Below are positions 17,670 to 26,149 of a stretch of 64,000 bases of DNA, piece by piece. This DNA comes from Bradyrhizobium sp. CCBAU 53340 (lineage in GTDB: Bacteria > Pseudomonadota > Alphaproteobacteria > Rhizobiales > Xanthobacteraceae), in assembly GCF_015291645.1 (NCBI RefSeq), contig NZ_CP030055.1, forward strand, positions 7,086,001 to 7,150,000, in the 5' to 3' direction. Positions within the stretch are counted from its first letter, which is position 1; each line of letters begins with the position of its first letter. The translations under genes were made by a program, and so were the position numbers. The notes beneath the pieces are model-generated. The model was not told where the DNA came from. It saw only the letters and a list, made by a program, of their open reading frames with translations, and ran no database searches.

Positions 17670-18718
17670 CACGAGACGATGCAGCTCTCGAAACCTTCGC
17701 GAATGGCCTTCTCAGGCAGGTCGCGACCGATGAAGACGAGGCGGCTCTCGCGCTTCTCGCCCTTCTTCCATTTCCGCTGGTGGTCGCCCTCCAGCATCAT
17801 GTGGACGCCCTGAAAGACGTAGCGGTCGTCATCGTCGTGGAAGGCGAGGATGCCCTTGGAGCGCAGGATCTTGCCGCCCTCGACCTGCACCAGGTTCTGC
17901 AGCCAGGGCATGAACACGTTCGGATTGAGCGGCTTGTCGGTCTTGAGCGACAGCGACTGCATGTCCTCGTCGTGATAGTGCTTCAGCCCGTGGCCGTGAT
18001 CATGGTGATGATGGTCGTGGTCGTGATGGTGGTGGTGATCATGGTCGTGATCATGATCATCGGCCTCGAGGAAGTCAGGCTCGATGTCGAGGATGCGGTC
18101 GAGGTCAAACGCGCCGCGGTCGAGCACGTCGGCCAGCGCCACCGAACAGCGCTCGGTGCGATGCAGTTTCGCATAGGGGTTGATGCCGCGGATGCGGGCC
18201 TCGACCTCGGCGAGCTCGCCCTTGGTGACGAGATCGGTCTTGTTCAGCACGATGACGTCGGCGAAGGCGATCTGGTTCTTGGCCTCGGGCGCATCCTTGA
18301 GCCGGTCGGACAGCCATTTGGCGTCGGCAACGGTGACCACCGCATCGAGCCGGGCGTTCTTCTGCACGTCCTCGTCGACGAAGAAGGTCTGGGCGACGGG
18401 CGCGGGATCGGCAAGGCCCGTGGTCTCGACGATGATGGCGTCGAACTTGCCCTTGCGCTTCATCAGACCGTCCATGATGCGTACGAGGTCGCCGCGCACC
18501 GTGCAGCAGATGCAGCCGTTGTTCATCTCGAACACTTCCTCATCGGCGCCGATGATGAGGTCGTTGTCGATGCCGATCTCGCCGAATTCGTTGACGATGA
18601 CGGCGTATTTCTTGCCGTGGTTTTCCGACAGGATGCGGTTGAGCAGCGTGGTCTTGCCGGCACCGAGGTAGCCGGTCAGGACGGTCACGGGAATCTTCTG
18701 GGCGGTCGCTTCAGACAT
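17669..18718 (-). CDS. COG0523/CobW-family GTPase, His-rich (zinc chaperone type)
   Basis: A 349-residue G3E GTPase. Walker A is GYLGAGKT (16-23), the metal motif CICC (69-72) follows MNNG, the Walker B/switch region is VETTGLADPAPV and the guanine motif is NKTD. A run of His and Asp lies at about 218-247, then the CobW C-terminal domain with GILAFHDDDDRYVFQGV. The CxCC motif and His loop fit Zn-transfer members (ZNG1/ZigA-like). It lies 55 bp after a ZnuA-like gene whose operon begins with a Zur-type palindrome, supporting a zinc role over cobalamin. Confidence 0.92.
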   Translation of the reverse strand: MSEATAQKIPVTVLTGYLGAGKTTLLNRILSENHGKKYAVIVNEFGEIGIDNDLIIGADEEVFEMNNGCICCTVRGDLVRIMDGLMKRKGKFDAIIVETTGLADPAPVAQTFFVDEDVQKNARLDAVVTVADAKWLSDRLKDAPEAKNQIAFADVIVLNKTDLVTKGELAEVEARIRGINPYAKLHRTERCSVALADVLDRGAFDLDRILDIEPDFLEADDHDHDHDHHHHHDHDHHHHDHGHGLKHYHDEDMQSLSLKTDKPLNPNVFMPWLQNLVQVEGGKILRSKGILAFHDDDDRYVFQGVHMMLEGDHQRKWKKGEKRESRLVFIGRDLPEKAIREGFESCIVS

Positions 18719-18773
18719 AACAACTCCGGACTATCGGGCTTTTCGCGCGACGCCAGGCGGGGTGGCCCCTGCC

Positions 18774-19643
18774 CTATTGGTCAAGCGCGCTGGTCAGGGC
18801 CTTTATATTGTGCCTGACCATGTCAATGTAAGTGGGTGCGGGCCCCTTTTCGCCGGTCAAACCGTCCGAAATCAGGGTCCCTCCGACCTTTGCGCCGGTC
18901 TCGGCCGCGATCCGCCGGATCAGGCGGTCATCGCTGATATTTTCCAGAAATACCGCCGGGATCCTCGCGGCCTTGATCTGGCCGATGATGACGGCGATGT
19001 CCCGGGCGCTGGGCTCGGTTTCCGTGGAGACGCCCAAGGGGGCAATGAACTGGATGCCATATTCGGCGGCGAAATAACCGAAGGCATCATGGGTCGAGAT
19101 CACCTTGCGCCGCTCGGCCGGAATTTTGCCCATGGCTTCGCGCACCTCGCGATCCAGCGCTTCGAGCTTTTCCAGATAGGCTTTTGCCTGGGCGCGGAAA
19201 AACTCCGCGTTATCCGGATCAGCAGCGGTTAGTGCGTTGGCGATGTCGGCCACATAGATTTTGGCATTCGGCACGGACTGCCAGGCGTGGGGATCGGCCG
19301 CCGAGCCCAGCTTTAAGGGCGCGATGCCGGCGCTCGCGGTGATGATTTGTGCCTTGCTGCCTGCAGATTGCACCAGACGCGGCAGCCAGCCCTCGAGGCC
19401 AAGCCCGTTGACGATGACGAGCTTTGCCGCCGCGATCCGCTTCGCATCTGATGGCGCCGGCGTGTAGACATGCACGTCGCTGTCGGTGCCGACCAGCGTG
19501 GTCAGGTTGATGCGGTCACCTCCGACATTGCGGACGAAGTCGGCGAGGATCGAGAAGCTCGCGACGACGTTGAGCCGTTCCGCGGCGTGCAGCGGCGAGA
19601 CAATCAGAAGCGAGGCCAGGAGCAGCAGGACGCGCACCGTCAC
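18774..19643 (-). CDS. znuA: Zinc-type ABC transporter substrate-binding protein (ZnuA-like)
   Basis: A 289-residue cluster A-I binding protein with a signal peptide (about 1-20). Likely metal ligands are H58 (SDVHVYTP), H119 (ADPHAW), H185 (STHDAFGYF) and D260 (LISDGL). A third His instead of Glu is the pattern of zinc rather than manganese binders. No long His/Asp loop is present, unlike E. coli ZnuA, but a separate His-rich peptide is encoded at the operon head. The GTG start overlaps the permease stop (GTGA). The frame runs open further upstream inside the permease and ATPase genes; that part is not coding. Confidence 0.9.
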   Translation of the reverse strand: MTVRVLLLLASLLIVSPLHAAERLNVVASFSILADFVRNVGGDRINLTTLVGTDSDVHVYTPAPSDAKRIAAAKLVIVNGLGLEGWLPRLVQSAGSKAQIITASAGIAPLKLGSAADPHAWQSVPNAKIYVADIANALTAADPDNAEFFRAQAKAYLEKLEALDREVREAMGKIPAERRKVISTHDAFGYFAAEYGIQFIAPLGVSTETEPSARDIAVIIGQIKAARIPAVFLENISDDRLIRRIAAETGAKVGGTLISDGLTGEKGPAPTYIDMVRHNIKALTSALDQ

Positions 19644-20509
19644 GCCTCCAGATGCCGGCCGGGAAACATCTGCCTGACGATGCCGCCGACGCGGCCGAAC
19701 AGGACGGAGACGATGTAGAGCACCGTCGCCACGAGAATGATCGCAGGACCTGACGGCACGCGGGTCTGGAACGACAGCACGAGACCGGCATAGCCCGAGA
19801 GCGCGGCAGCGGCGACCGCGATGCAGATCATCGCCGTGAGATCGCGCGACCAGAACCGCGCAATGCCGGCCGGCAGGATCATCAAGCCGACGGCCAGCAA
19901 CGTGCCGAGGGCCTGAAAGCCGTTGACGAGATTGATGACGACGAGCGCAAGGAAGGCGAGATGCGCTGGCCCGCCGGCGCGGCTGACGGTGCGCAAGAAC
20001 AACGGATCGACGCTCTCGATCACCAGCGGGCGATAGATCACCGCGAGCACTAGCAGCGTGACCGTGGCGTTGAAGGCGACCACCAGCAGCGTCTGGTCGT
20101 CCATCGCGAGGATATTGCCGAACAAGACGTGAAGGAGGTCGATATTGGTGCCCTTGATCGAGACGATGGTGACGCCGAGCGCGAGCGAGGCGAGATAGAA
20201 GGTCGCGAGCGAGGCGTCCTCCTTCAGCCCGGTCGAGCGCGCGACGACGCCGGCGAGGATGGCCACCGCAAAGCCCGCGATCAGGCCGCCCGCCGTCATC
20301 GCAAACAAATTGAGGCCCGAAAGCAGAAAGCCGACCGCAGCACCAGGCAGGATCGCGTGCGCCATGGCGTCGCCGACAAGGCTCATCCGCCGCAGCATCA
20401 GGAACACGCCAATCGGCGCGCCCGCCAGCGACAGCGCGATCACGGCCGCGAGCGCGCGCCGCATGAACTCGAATTCGGTGAACGGTCCGATCAGCGCGTC
20501 GTAGATCAT
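19640..20509 (-). CDS. znuB: Zinc-type ABC transporter permease (ZnuB-like)
   Basis: A 289-residue inner-membrane protein with about eight hydrophobic segments and the ABC-3 family pattern: ALAAVIALSLAGAPIGVFLMLRRMSLVGDAMAHAILPGAAVGFLLSG, then TGLKEDASLATFYLASLALGVTIVSIKGTNIDLLHVLFGNILAM. The C-terminal segment is AGLVLSFQTRVPSGPAIIL. It lies 6 bp after the ATPase gene and its stop overlaps the ZnuA start. Confidence 0.94.
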   Translation of the reverse strand: MIYDALIGPFTEFEFMRRALAAVIALSLAGAPIGVFLMLRRMSLVGDAMAHAILPGAAVGFLLSGLNLFAMTAGGLIAGFAVAILAGVVARSTGLKEDASLATFYLASLALGVTIVSIKGTNIDLLHVLFGNILAMDDQTLLVVAFNATVTLLVLAVIYRPLVIESVDPLFLRTVSRAGGPAHLAFLALVVINLVNGFQALGTLLAVGLMILPAGIARFWSRDLTAMICIAVAAAALSGYAGLVLSFQTRVPSGPAIILVATVLYIVSVLFGRVGGIVRQMFPGRHLEA

Positions 20510-20515
20510 CTGCGA

Positions 20516-21271
20516 TCACGCCGCCCGTGAACGGACATCGTCGGCGGCGCAGGCCGCGGCGCCGTCGTCGAAGGCCTCGCACATCCGCATCGCGACCGTC
20601 AGATTCTCCGGCGTCAGCACCTCCGCCGTCGGCCCCCAAGCCACGGGGCCACGCGCCAAGATCAACGTTTCGCTGAAATGCGCGCGCACCATCTCCATGT
20701 CGTGAAGCGCGGCGAGCACAGTGCGGCCCTCGGCGTGCCAGTGCTTCACCAGCGCGAGCAGGTCGGCCGTGGTCTTGCTGTCGATGGCGTTGAAGGGCTC
20801 GTCGAGCACGATCAGGCGCGCATCCTGGAGCAGCACGCGGGCGAACAGCACGCGCTGCATTTGCCCGCCGGAGAGCGTGCCGATCGGGCGGTTCTCGAAA
20901 CCGTTGAGGCCGACGGCGGCGATCGCGCGAAGAATCTTGTCGCGCGCGGCCTTGCCGATGCCGCCAAACAGGCCCGTCCCGCGCCACAGCCCGGTGCCGA
21001 CGAAGTCGAACACCGAGATCGGGAAGCTGCGGTCGATGTCGGCGCTCTGCGGCAGATAGGCGATGTCGCGGGCATCCAGCCCGCCGAGATGGATGCTGCC
21101 GTCGAGCGGCTTGAGGATTCCGACAATGCCGCGCAGCAGCGTCGACTTGCCGGCGCCGTTCGGACCAATCACCGCGACCAGCGCGCCTGATGCAACCTCG
21201 CCATTGAGATGATGCACGGCCGGATGCCGGTCATAGCCGAGCGTGACGTTACGGAAGGCAAGTTGGGCCAT
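20516..21271 (-). CDS. znuC: Zinc-type ABC transporter ATPase (ZnuC-like)
   Basis: A 251-residue ATPase: Walker A GPNGAGKST, Q-loop YLPQSADIDRSFPISVFDFV, signature LSGGQMQRVLFARVLLQDA, Walker B LIVLDEPF and the switch His in AALHDMEMV. A short C-terminal tail carries several Cys. The ATG at 21271 lies 2 bp after the stop of the His-rich gene. A longer frame to 21370 overlaps that gene and has no homology. Confidence 0.95.
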   Translation of the reverse strand: MAQLAFRNVTLGYDRHPAVHHLNGEVASGALVAVIGPNGAGKSTLLRGIVGILKPLDGSIHLGGLDARDIAYLPQSADIDRSFPISVFDFVGTGLWRGTGLFGGIGKAARDKILRAIAAVGLNGFENRPIGTLSGGQMQRVLFARVLLQDARLIVLDEPFNAIDSKTTADLLALVKHWHAEGRTVLAALHDMEMVRAHFSETLILARGPVAWGPTAEVLTPENLTVAMRMCEAFDDGAAACAADDVRSRAA

Positions 21272-21273
21272 CG

Positions 21274-21534
21274 TCACCTCATCGCCAGAAAGACGATGCC
21301 CCAGAGCACGGCGCAGACGGCCGTCGCGGCCGCGAGGCGCTCGGCCATGGTCATCCGCAGGATCGACCAAGGCGCGTCCTGGGCCGGATGCGGTGAGGCC
21401 GCGTCGTGGACATGGGCGTGGGTGTGATCGTGGCCGTGCGAATGCCCGTGGGCGTGCGAATGACCATGGGAATGACCATGGGAATGACCATGAGCATGGT
21501 CGTGATGGGGGGCATGGGACGCGGCGGGAACCAT
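21274..21534 (-). CDS. His-rich membrane-anchored small protein, first gene of the Zur operon
   Basis: An 86-residue protein: residues 6-50 alternate His with Gly/Ser/Ala/Asp (about 24 His), then a linker and one hydrophobic segment (about 66-85) ending LAMR. It looks like a metal-collecting peptide tethered to the membrane. Its ATG is only 6 bp from the Zur-type palindrome and lacks an evident ribosome site, so the mRNA may be leaderless or nearly so. It is followed after 2 bp by znuC. Named homologues are not known to me. Confidence 0.8.
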   Translation of the reverse strand: MVPAASHAPHHDHAHGHSHGHSHGHSHAHGHSHGHDHTHAHVHDAASPHPAQDAPWSILRMTMAERLAAATAVCAVLWGIVFLAMR

Positions 21535-21540
21535 CTAATA

Positions 21541-21557
21541 ATGTTATATTATAACAT
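21541..21557. promoter_or_regulatory. Zur-type operator, perfect palindrome
   Basis: ATGTTATATTATAACAT is a perfect inverted repeat (8-1-8) matching the core of the Zur box known from proteobacteria. It stands just upstream of the His-rich/znuCBA operon. On the minus strand it contains TATAAT, a possible -10 element, so Zur would cover the promoter. Confidence 0.85.
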
Positions 21558-21577
21558 AACGTCTGTCCACGCCCCGT

Positions 21578-22078
21578 TCAGGGCTTGCCGATCACCATCG
21601 CAATGGCGGCCGCCACGAAGGGGAACGGGACCGAGACGGCACAGCGGAACCAGACGAAACGGGCCGGCATGAACGGAATCTCCCACAGGATCACCCGCTG
21701 GAAGGCGAACAGGGCCCAGGCCACGACATAAGCGACCACCTGGGGCACTCCGCCACCCGACTTCAGCGCCACCGTCCCGATGGAAAAGCCGATCACCGGG
21801 CCGCCGGGCGTGGCGGCGCCGGCGACCACGGCGGTCGCAACCCCGAGCCAGCCGCTGTCCGGGCCGAGCCAGCCGGTAATGACCTCCTGCGGGATGATGG
21901 CGGCGATGTAGCCGGAGCCGATCACACCCAGCGCGATCCGCGGCACGATGTTGATGAAGTCCATCGAGCCCTCGCGCAGCGAGGCCTTGAACACCGGAGG
22001 GCCACGGCGAAAGGCGATCAGGCCGACGCCGAACACCGAGCCCCACAGCAGGATGTCGATCAGGAGCGCCGCGCTCAT
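21578..22078 (-). CDS. Half-size permease (ArsP_1/DUF318-like), C-terminal partner
   Basis: A 166-residue membrane protein with about four hydrophobic segments, the loop PQEVITGWLGPDSGWLGVATAVVAGAATPGGPVIGFSIGTVALKSGG and AWALFAFQRVILWEIPFM. The TPGGP motif recurs as LPGGP in the preceding gene, and both end with a WEIP(F/I)M pattern. Full-length ArsP_1 permeases carry both halves in one chain. The ATG overlaps the stop of the partner gene (ATGA). Substrate unknown. Confidence 0.8.
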   Translation of the reverse strand: MSAALLIDILLWGSVFGVGLIAFRRGPPVFKASLREGSMDFINIVPRIALGVIGSGYIAAIIPQEVITGWLGPDSGWLGVATAVVAGAATPGGPVIGFSIGTVALKSGGGVPQVVAYVVAWALFAFQRVILWEIPFMPARFVWFRCAVSVPFPFVAAAIAMVIGKP

Positions 22079-22686
22079 GCGGCATCCTCATCGCTTTCGC
22101 GCTTCGGATAGAGCCGGACATAGACGAAGCGGCCGAGCGCGCCTGCGAGCACCGGCAGCGGCAGCGAGATCACGATCCGCCACAGCGTGAAATCGGTGCC
22201 CATGATCGGGATTTCCCAGGCCACCGCCCGGCCGTAGCCGATCAGGGTCCAGCTCACGACCATGGCGATGGTGGCACCGAAATCGGCGCCGACGGCGAGC
22301 AGCGCGCTCGCCACGGGATAGGCGGTGAAGGGACCGCCGGGCAGGATCGCACCGAAGGCGGTGCCGATCAAAAGACCCATCAGGCCGGATTTCGGCCCGA
22401 GCGAGCGCGAGACTTTTTCGTGCGGCAGGATTTCGGAGATGAAGGCGCCAAGCAGGCAGCCCGCCAGCACGCGCGGCAGAATGCCTGAGAACAGCGACAG
22501 GTCGTGGGTGAGAATATCAAGAACGCCGTCAGTGCCGTCGCGCCGCCAGACCAGCGCTGCGCTCACGGCGACCAGCACTGCGATGATGATGGTCGACCAG
22601 CCGATCGGCTTGCGCACACGCCCCGGCCGCGGCTCGGATTCCGCATCCTCGGCTGGCGCAGGACTGTTCGGGGAAGGGTCTGACAA
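22075..22686 (-). CDS. Half-size permease (ArsP_1/DUF318-like), N-terminal partner
   Basis: A 203-residue protein with a polar Pro/Glu-rich N-terminus (about 28 residues), a first hydrophobic segment (IIIAVLVAVSAALVW), then LPRVLAGCLLGAFISEILPHEKVSRSLGPKSGLMGLLIGTAFGAILPGGPFTAYPVASALLAVGADFG. It ends YPKRESDEDAA. It is translationally coupled to the second half-permease and is similar to it across the PGGP loop, suggesting a heterodimer from an internal duplication. Confidence 0.8.
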   Translation of the reverse strand: MSDPSPNSPAPAEDAESEPRPGRVRKPIGWSTIIIAVLVAVSAALVWRRDGTDGVLDILTHDLSLFSGILPRVLAGCLLGAFISEILPHEKVSRSLGPKSGLMGLLIGTAFGAILPGGPFTAYPVASALLAVGADFGATIAMVVSWTLIGYGRAVAWEIPIMGTDFTLWRIVISLPLPVLAGALGRFVYVRLYPKRESDEDAA

Positions 22687-22812
22687 CGGGCGTGGGCGGC
22701 TCGAGGGCGATGCCCATCCTGATTAAGGGCGCCGCCGAGGTGATGCAAACGGTACGATGACAGACCCGTGCGCGCGCGACGCAGGACTGTTTCATCAGCC
22801 AATTCCGCACAG

Positions 22813-22840
22813 CAAAAAGGCGGCCGCGTGAGCGACCGCC
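22813..22840 (-). terminator. Terminator of sodB
   Basis: On the minus strand, GGCGGTCGC-TCAC-GCGGCCGCC is followed by TTTTTG, 26 bp after the sodB stop. This fits a Rho-independent terminator. Confidence 0.75.
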
Positions 22841-22865
22841 TTTCCGTTTCCGACGGTGTAAGACC

Positions 22866-23462
22866 TCAGGCCTTCTCGAACAGGGACTCGACATATTCCC
22901 AGTTCACGAGATTCTCGACGAACGCCTTGAGATAATCGGGACGGCGGTTGCGATAGTCGATGTAGTAGGAGTGCTCCCAGACGTCGCAGCCGAGGATCGG
23001 GGTGGCGCCGTGCACCAGCGGATTCTCGCCGTTCGGGGTCTTGGAGATCTCGAGCTTGCCGTTCTTGACCTGGAGCCAGCACCAACCGGAGCCGAACTGG
23101 CCGACGCCGGCCGCCTGGAAGTCGGTCTTGAACTTCTCGAAGCCGCCGAGGTCCTCGTTGATCTTCTTCTCGAGCTTGCCCGGCAGCTTGGTGCCGCCGC
23201 CATTGGGCTTCATCCAGCTCCAGAAGTGGATGTGGTTGTAGTGCTGGCCGGCGTTGTTGAACACCGCGGGATTCTTGCCAAACGAGCCCTTGACGATCTC
23301 CTCAAGGGACTTGCCTTCCCATTCGGTGCCCTTGAGCGCGTTATTGCCGTTGGTGACGTAAGCCTGGTGGTGCTTGTCGTGGTGGAATTCGAGCGTTTCC
23401 TTCGACATGAACTGGCCGAGGGCGTCATAGGCGTACGGGAGTGGGGGCAGCGTAAAGGTCAT
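22866..23462 (-). CDS. sodB: Iron/manganese superoxide dismutase
   Basis: A 198-residue SOD (2 superoxide to O2 and H2O2). Ligands are His27 (LEFHHDKHHQAYV), the His in FNNAGQHYNHIHFW, and Asp/His in CDVWEHSYYIDYRN. The GQFGSGWCWL block and Q in AAGVGQFGSGW are typical of the Fe type, but the metal cannot be set from sequence alone. The ATG at 23462 (MTFTLPPLPY) was taken; a longer frame to 23504 has no family match. Confidence 0.96.
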   Translation of the reverse strand: MTFTLPPLPYAYDALGQFMSKETLEFHHDKHHQAYVTNGNNALKGTEWEGKSLEEIVKGSFGKNPAVFNNAGQHYNHIHFWSWMKPNGGGTKLPGKLEKKINEDLGGFEKFKTDFQAAGVGQFGSGWCWLQVKNGKLEISKTPNGENPLVHGATPILGCDVWEHSYYIDYRNRRPDYLKAFVENLVNWEYVESLFEKA

Positions 23463-23699
23463 GGGTTCTTGTCCGCAACTGGTGGGGAACGTTTCAACGG
23501 TCACCCCTTATAGAAGGTTCCTGCGCCGTAAAATACCGTCAATTTGCGAAAAGGCGCGATGCGACCCGCGCGGATGGATTGCGCAACTTCGCCGCAGGCA
23601 AATGAGGGCCCAACCAAACGCGCCGAAAAATGTCATTGCCTTTGAAGCGCTTATGACAGAACCAATGCATCACGCAGCCGGGGCTGCTAGGTAGAAGCC

Positions 23700-24227
23700 A
23701 TGAGCATCGAGATCGACATTTTGAACGGCGACGCCTCGTGGCCGATCGCCAGGCCACTGCATCAGGCGGTCTGGGGACCTGACATCGTCGAGAAGCTGCC
23801 CTGGGGCCATGTCAAATGGGCCAATGCCGATCTGCGCGTGCTGATCGAGACGCCCGAGGACGGGCTGGTCTGCCATGTCGGCATCTATTTCCGCACCATC
23901 ACCTGGAATGGACAGAAGGTGCATGTCGGCGGGATCGGCGGCGTCTGCACGCGCGAGGATCGCCGTGGCCGCGGCTATGCGACGCTGGCGATCGACGCCG
24001 CCGTGCACACCATGCGCGCCAACGAGGCGGTTCGCTTTGCACTGCTGTTCTGCGAGCCGCACAATTTCGCGTTCTACCAGGCCCGCAGCTGGCTGCCCTT
24101 CAAGGGCGAGGTCTATTGCGAGCAGCCGGAGGGACGAATCCGCTTCGACTATATGGCACCCTATGTCTTCAACATCGTTCGCGCACCGACCCTCGGCACC
24201 ATCGATCTTTGCGGCCTGCCCTGGTGA
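23700..24227 (+). CDS. GNAT-family N-acetyltransferase
   Basis: A 175-residue protein with the GNAT pattern: VHVGGIGGVCTREDRRGRGYATLAIDAAVHTMRANEAVRFALLFC, where RRGRGYAT binds acetyl-CoA, then FYQARSWLPF. The C-terminus IRFDYMAPYVFNIVRAP resembles aminoglycoside-type GNATs. Substrate unknown. It is divergent from sodB. Confidence 0.85.
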   Translation: MSIEIDILNGDASWPIARPLHQAVWGPDIVEKLPWGHVKWANADLRVLIETPEDGLVCHVGIYFRTITWNGQKVHVGGIGGVCTREDRRGRGYATLAIDAAVHTMRANEAVRFALLFCEPHNFAFYQARSWLPFKGEVYCEQPEGRIRFDYMAPYVFNIVRAPTLGTIDLCGLPW

Positions 24228-24328
24228 GAGGTTCGCGGGGCAAATGAGCGTGGGAATTTGATTCCATCAGGCGTTGCACGATTCTGATTTGCTGCTATGG
24301 AGACGCCTCCATTTTCGAGGTTCCTCCC

Positions 24329-24769
24329 ATGTCCCGCAGATTTGCTATCCTCTCCGTCCTCCTGGCTGCCCTGTCGGGCGCGACAACAGCCCAGGCGCAG
24401 AACGCCGAGGCGAGCGGGACCTGGCTAACTCAGGCTGGCGACGCCCGCGTGAAGATCAGCAAATGCGGCGGCGGCATCTGCGGCGTGATCGTCTGGCTGA
24501 AGGAGCCTTACGACACTGCAACCGGCAAGCCGGCGACCGACAGCAAGAATCCCAATCCAGCGCTCGCCAAGCGATCGATGATCGGACTGCCGCTGTTCTC
24601 CGGCATGCAGCCGACAGGATCGAACAAATGGTCGGGCCAGATCTACAACGCCGACGACGGCAACACCTATGCCAGCAGCATCACCGTGTCAGGCGCTGAG
24701 ACGCTGCGGGTCGAAGGTTGCGTCGGCGCGCTCTGCGGCGGCGAGACCTGGACGCGTGCGGGACGCTAA
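24329..24769 (+). CDS. DUF2147-family exported protein
   Basis: A 146-residue protein with a signal peptide (1-23, ending TTAQAQ). The mature part follows the DUF2147 pattern: ASGTWLTQAGDARVKISKCGGGICGVIVWLKEPYDTATGKPATDSKNPNPALAKRSMIGLPLF, then WSGQIYNADDGNTYASSITVSGAETLRVEGCVGALCGGETWTR. Four Cys may form disulfides. Function unknown; members act in the periplasm. Its stop overlaps the stop of the convergent DUF3095 gene. Confidence 0.9.
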   Translation: MSRRFAILSVLLAALSGATTAQAQNAEASGTWLTQAGDARVKISKCGGGICGVIVWLKEPYDTATGKPATDSKNPNPALAKRSMIGLPLFSGMQPTGSNKWSGQIYNADDGNTYASSITVSGAETLRVEGCVGALCGGETWTRAGR

Positions 24770-25920
24770 CTCGAAGCCGCCATCGCCTTCAGCGCCGTCG
24801 CCGCCGAAGCATAGCCGCCCCGCGCGCCGTCGATGAAGTGGACGTGGTCGCTGCGCAGCGCCGAAGGGGTGAAGCAGGTCATCATCGCGGCATCCTGCTG
24901 ATAAAGGCCGTAGCGCACGACACCGTCGCGCGCGGCAGCGGCGAGACGATCGCTCAGCGCGCGCTCGAGCTCGGGCGTGCAATCGAGGATCATGCGCAGG
25001 CCGTCGTCATATTTTCGGAAGTCGGAATTCTCGACGACCTGGCGCTTGTAGACTTTTGGCAGGAAGCCGCCGACCTTGATGTCGAAGCGCATCAGGATGT
25101 AGGCGAAAAACGTGAAGGCGAGCAGGCCGGCGCGGCGCTTGAACAACGACCCGCCACGGATCGCTCGCGCCTCATAGTCCAGCCCCTGCGGCGGCCATTT
25201 GAGCGGCGGCCCCTGCGGCGGTACCGGACGCCCCGAATCCGGACTGCGTTCGACGAGATGGATGATGTCCTCGATCACCTTGCGGAAGGCCGGCGCGTCG
25301 GCGCCAACCACCGGCATCACCAGCACCGACAGGATCAATCCGCGCGAGGCCGGCATCACCTCGAAGCGGCAGGATAGGCCGGAGAGATCGGGCTGGGTCC
25401 CCGGGGGTGCTTCTGCGACGGCAAACTCGCCGCGCTTCATCGCGGCGTCGGCGAAGGCGAGCCCACCTCCGGAGAACATAGCATAGGACAGATTGGCCGA
25501 CGGACCGAAGCGCGCTACCCGTACGTCGAGGCCTTGCGCACGGATCGCACTCACGGGCACCAGCGCGACGCGCATTTTCAGATCGAGGTCTTCCCGCACC
25601 CAGGTCGCGGTCGCGGCCAACGCCTGGCGCGCCGCGTCGAGATCGCCAGGTGCGACCGCAAAGCTCGCGCCGTCACCGCCGAACACAAAGGGAAATTCGC
25701 GCCCCTCCAGCGCATTCGTCACCGCCGCGATCACGGCGGCACCGGCCATGTTGACCGCCTTGTAGCGCTGCGCCGCGATCGCCTTGGTGGAATCGACGAT
25801 GTCGGCGACGCCGATGCTCCAGTCCTCCGGCAGCGGCGAATAGAGTTTCGGCTCCATCAGGCTGGTGAAGCCGCGGAAGACGGGGATGCTGCCGTAGAAG
25901 GATTCGCCTGAGGTCATCAC
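24766..25920 (-). CDS. DUF3095 protein with class III nucleotidyl-cyclase-like motifs
   Basis: A 384-residue cytoplasmic protein matching the DUF3095 pattern (FYGSIPVFRGFTSLMEPKLYSPLPEDWSIGVADIVDSTKAIAAQRYKAVNMAGAAVIAAV). Residues 39-45 (ADIVDST) and 80-87 (FGGDGASF) resemble the two metal-binding Asp segments of class III adenylate cyclases and GGDEF folds. A C-terminal region (about 250-384) is family-specific with YGLYQQDAAMMTCF. Enzymatic activity is not established. The start is the first or second Met at 25920/25917. Confidence 0.85.
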   Translation of the reverse strand: MMTSGESFYGSIPVFRGFTSLMEPKLYSPLPEDWSIGVADIVDSTKAIAAQRYKAVNMAGAAVIAAVTNALEGREFPFVFGGDGASFAVAPGDLDAARQALAATATWVREDLDLKMRVALVPVSAIRAQGLDVRVARFGPSANLSYAMFSGGGLAFADAAMKRGEFAVAEAPPGTQPDLSGLSCRFEVMPASRGLILSVLVMPVVGADAPAFRKVIEDIIHLVERSPDSGRPVPPQGPPLKWPPQGLDYEARAIRGGSLFKRRAGLLAFTFFAYILMRFDIKVGGFLPKVYKRQVVENSDFRKYDDGLRMILDCTPELERALSDRLAAAARDGVVRYGLYQQDAAMMTCFTPSALRSDHVHFIDGARGGYASAATALKAMAASS

Positions 25921-26149
25921 CTGATGCCGGATGGTTGGAAAACGCGTCCGAACGAGATACGTGGCAGGATCGATCGGGGTTCGCCTGGGCGTCCCGCTTC
26001 GAGACCCCGATCATTGGCCGAAACGGCGCCGGACAACAAGGTCGCGCCGCGCCGCAATGCCGCACGTCGTCATTGATCGGCATCAAACAGCGGGCCGGCC
26101 AGCGCGTTTACGATCCGCTTACCTTAGAAGGTTGCACGGGACATCAGGG

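Noticed and set aside
19644..20987. Upstream extension of the ZnuA frame
   Set aside because: Covers the permease and ATPase genes in another frame; the signal peptide sets the start at 19643.
23700..24227. Possible NodA-like acyltransferase
   Set aside because: The GNAT motif RRGRGYAT and the whole sequence do not match the NodA pattern, and no nod genes are near.
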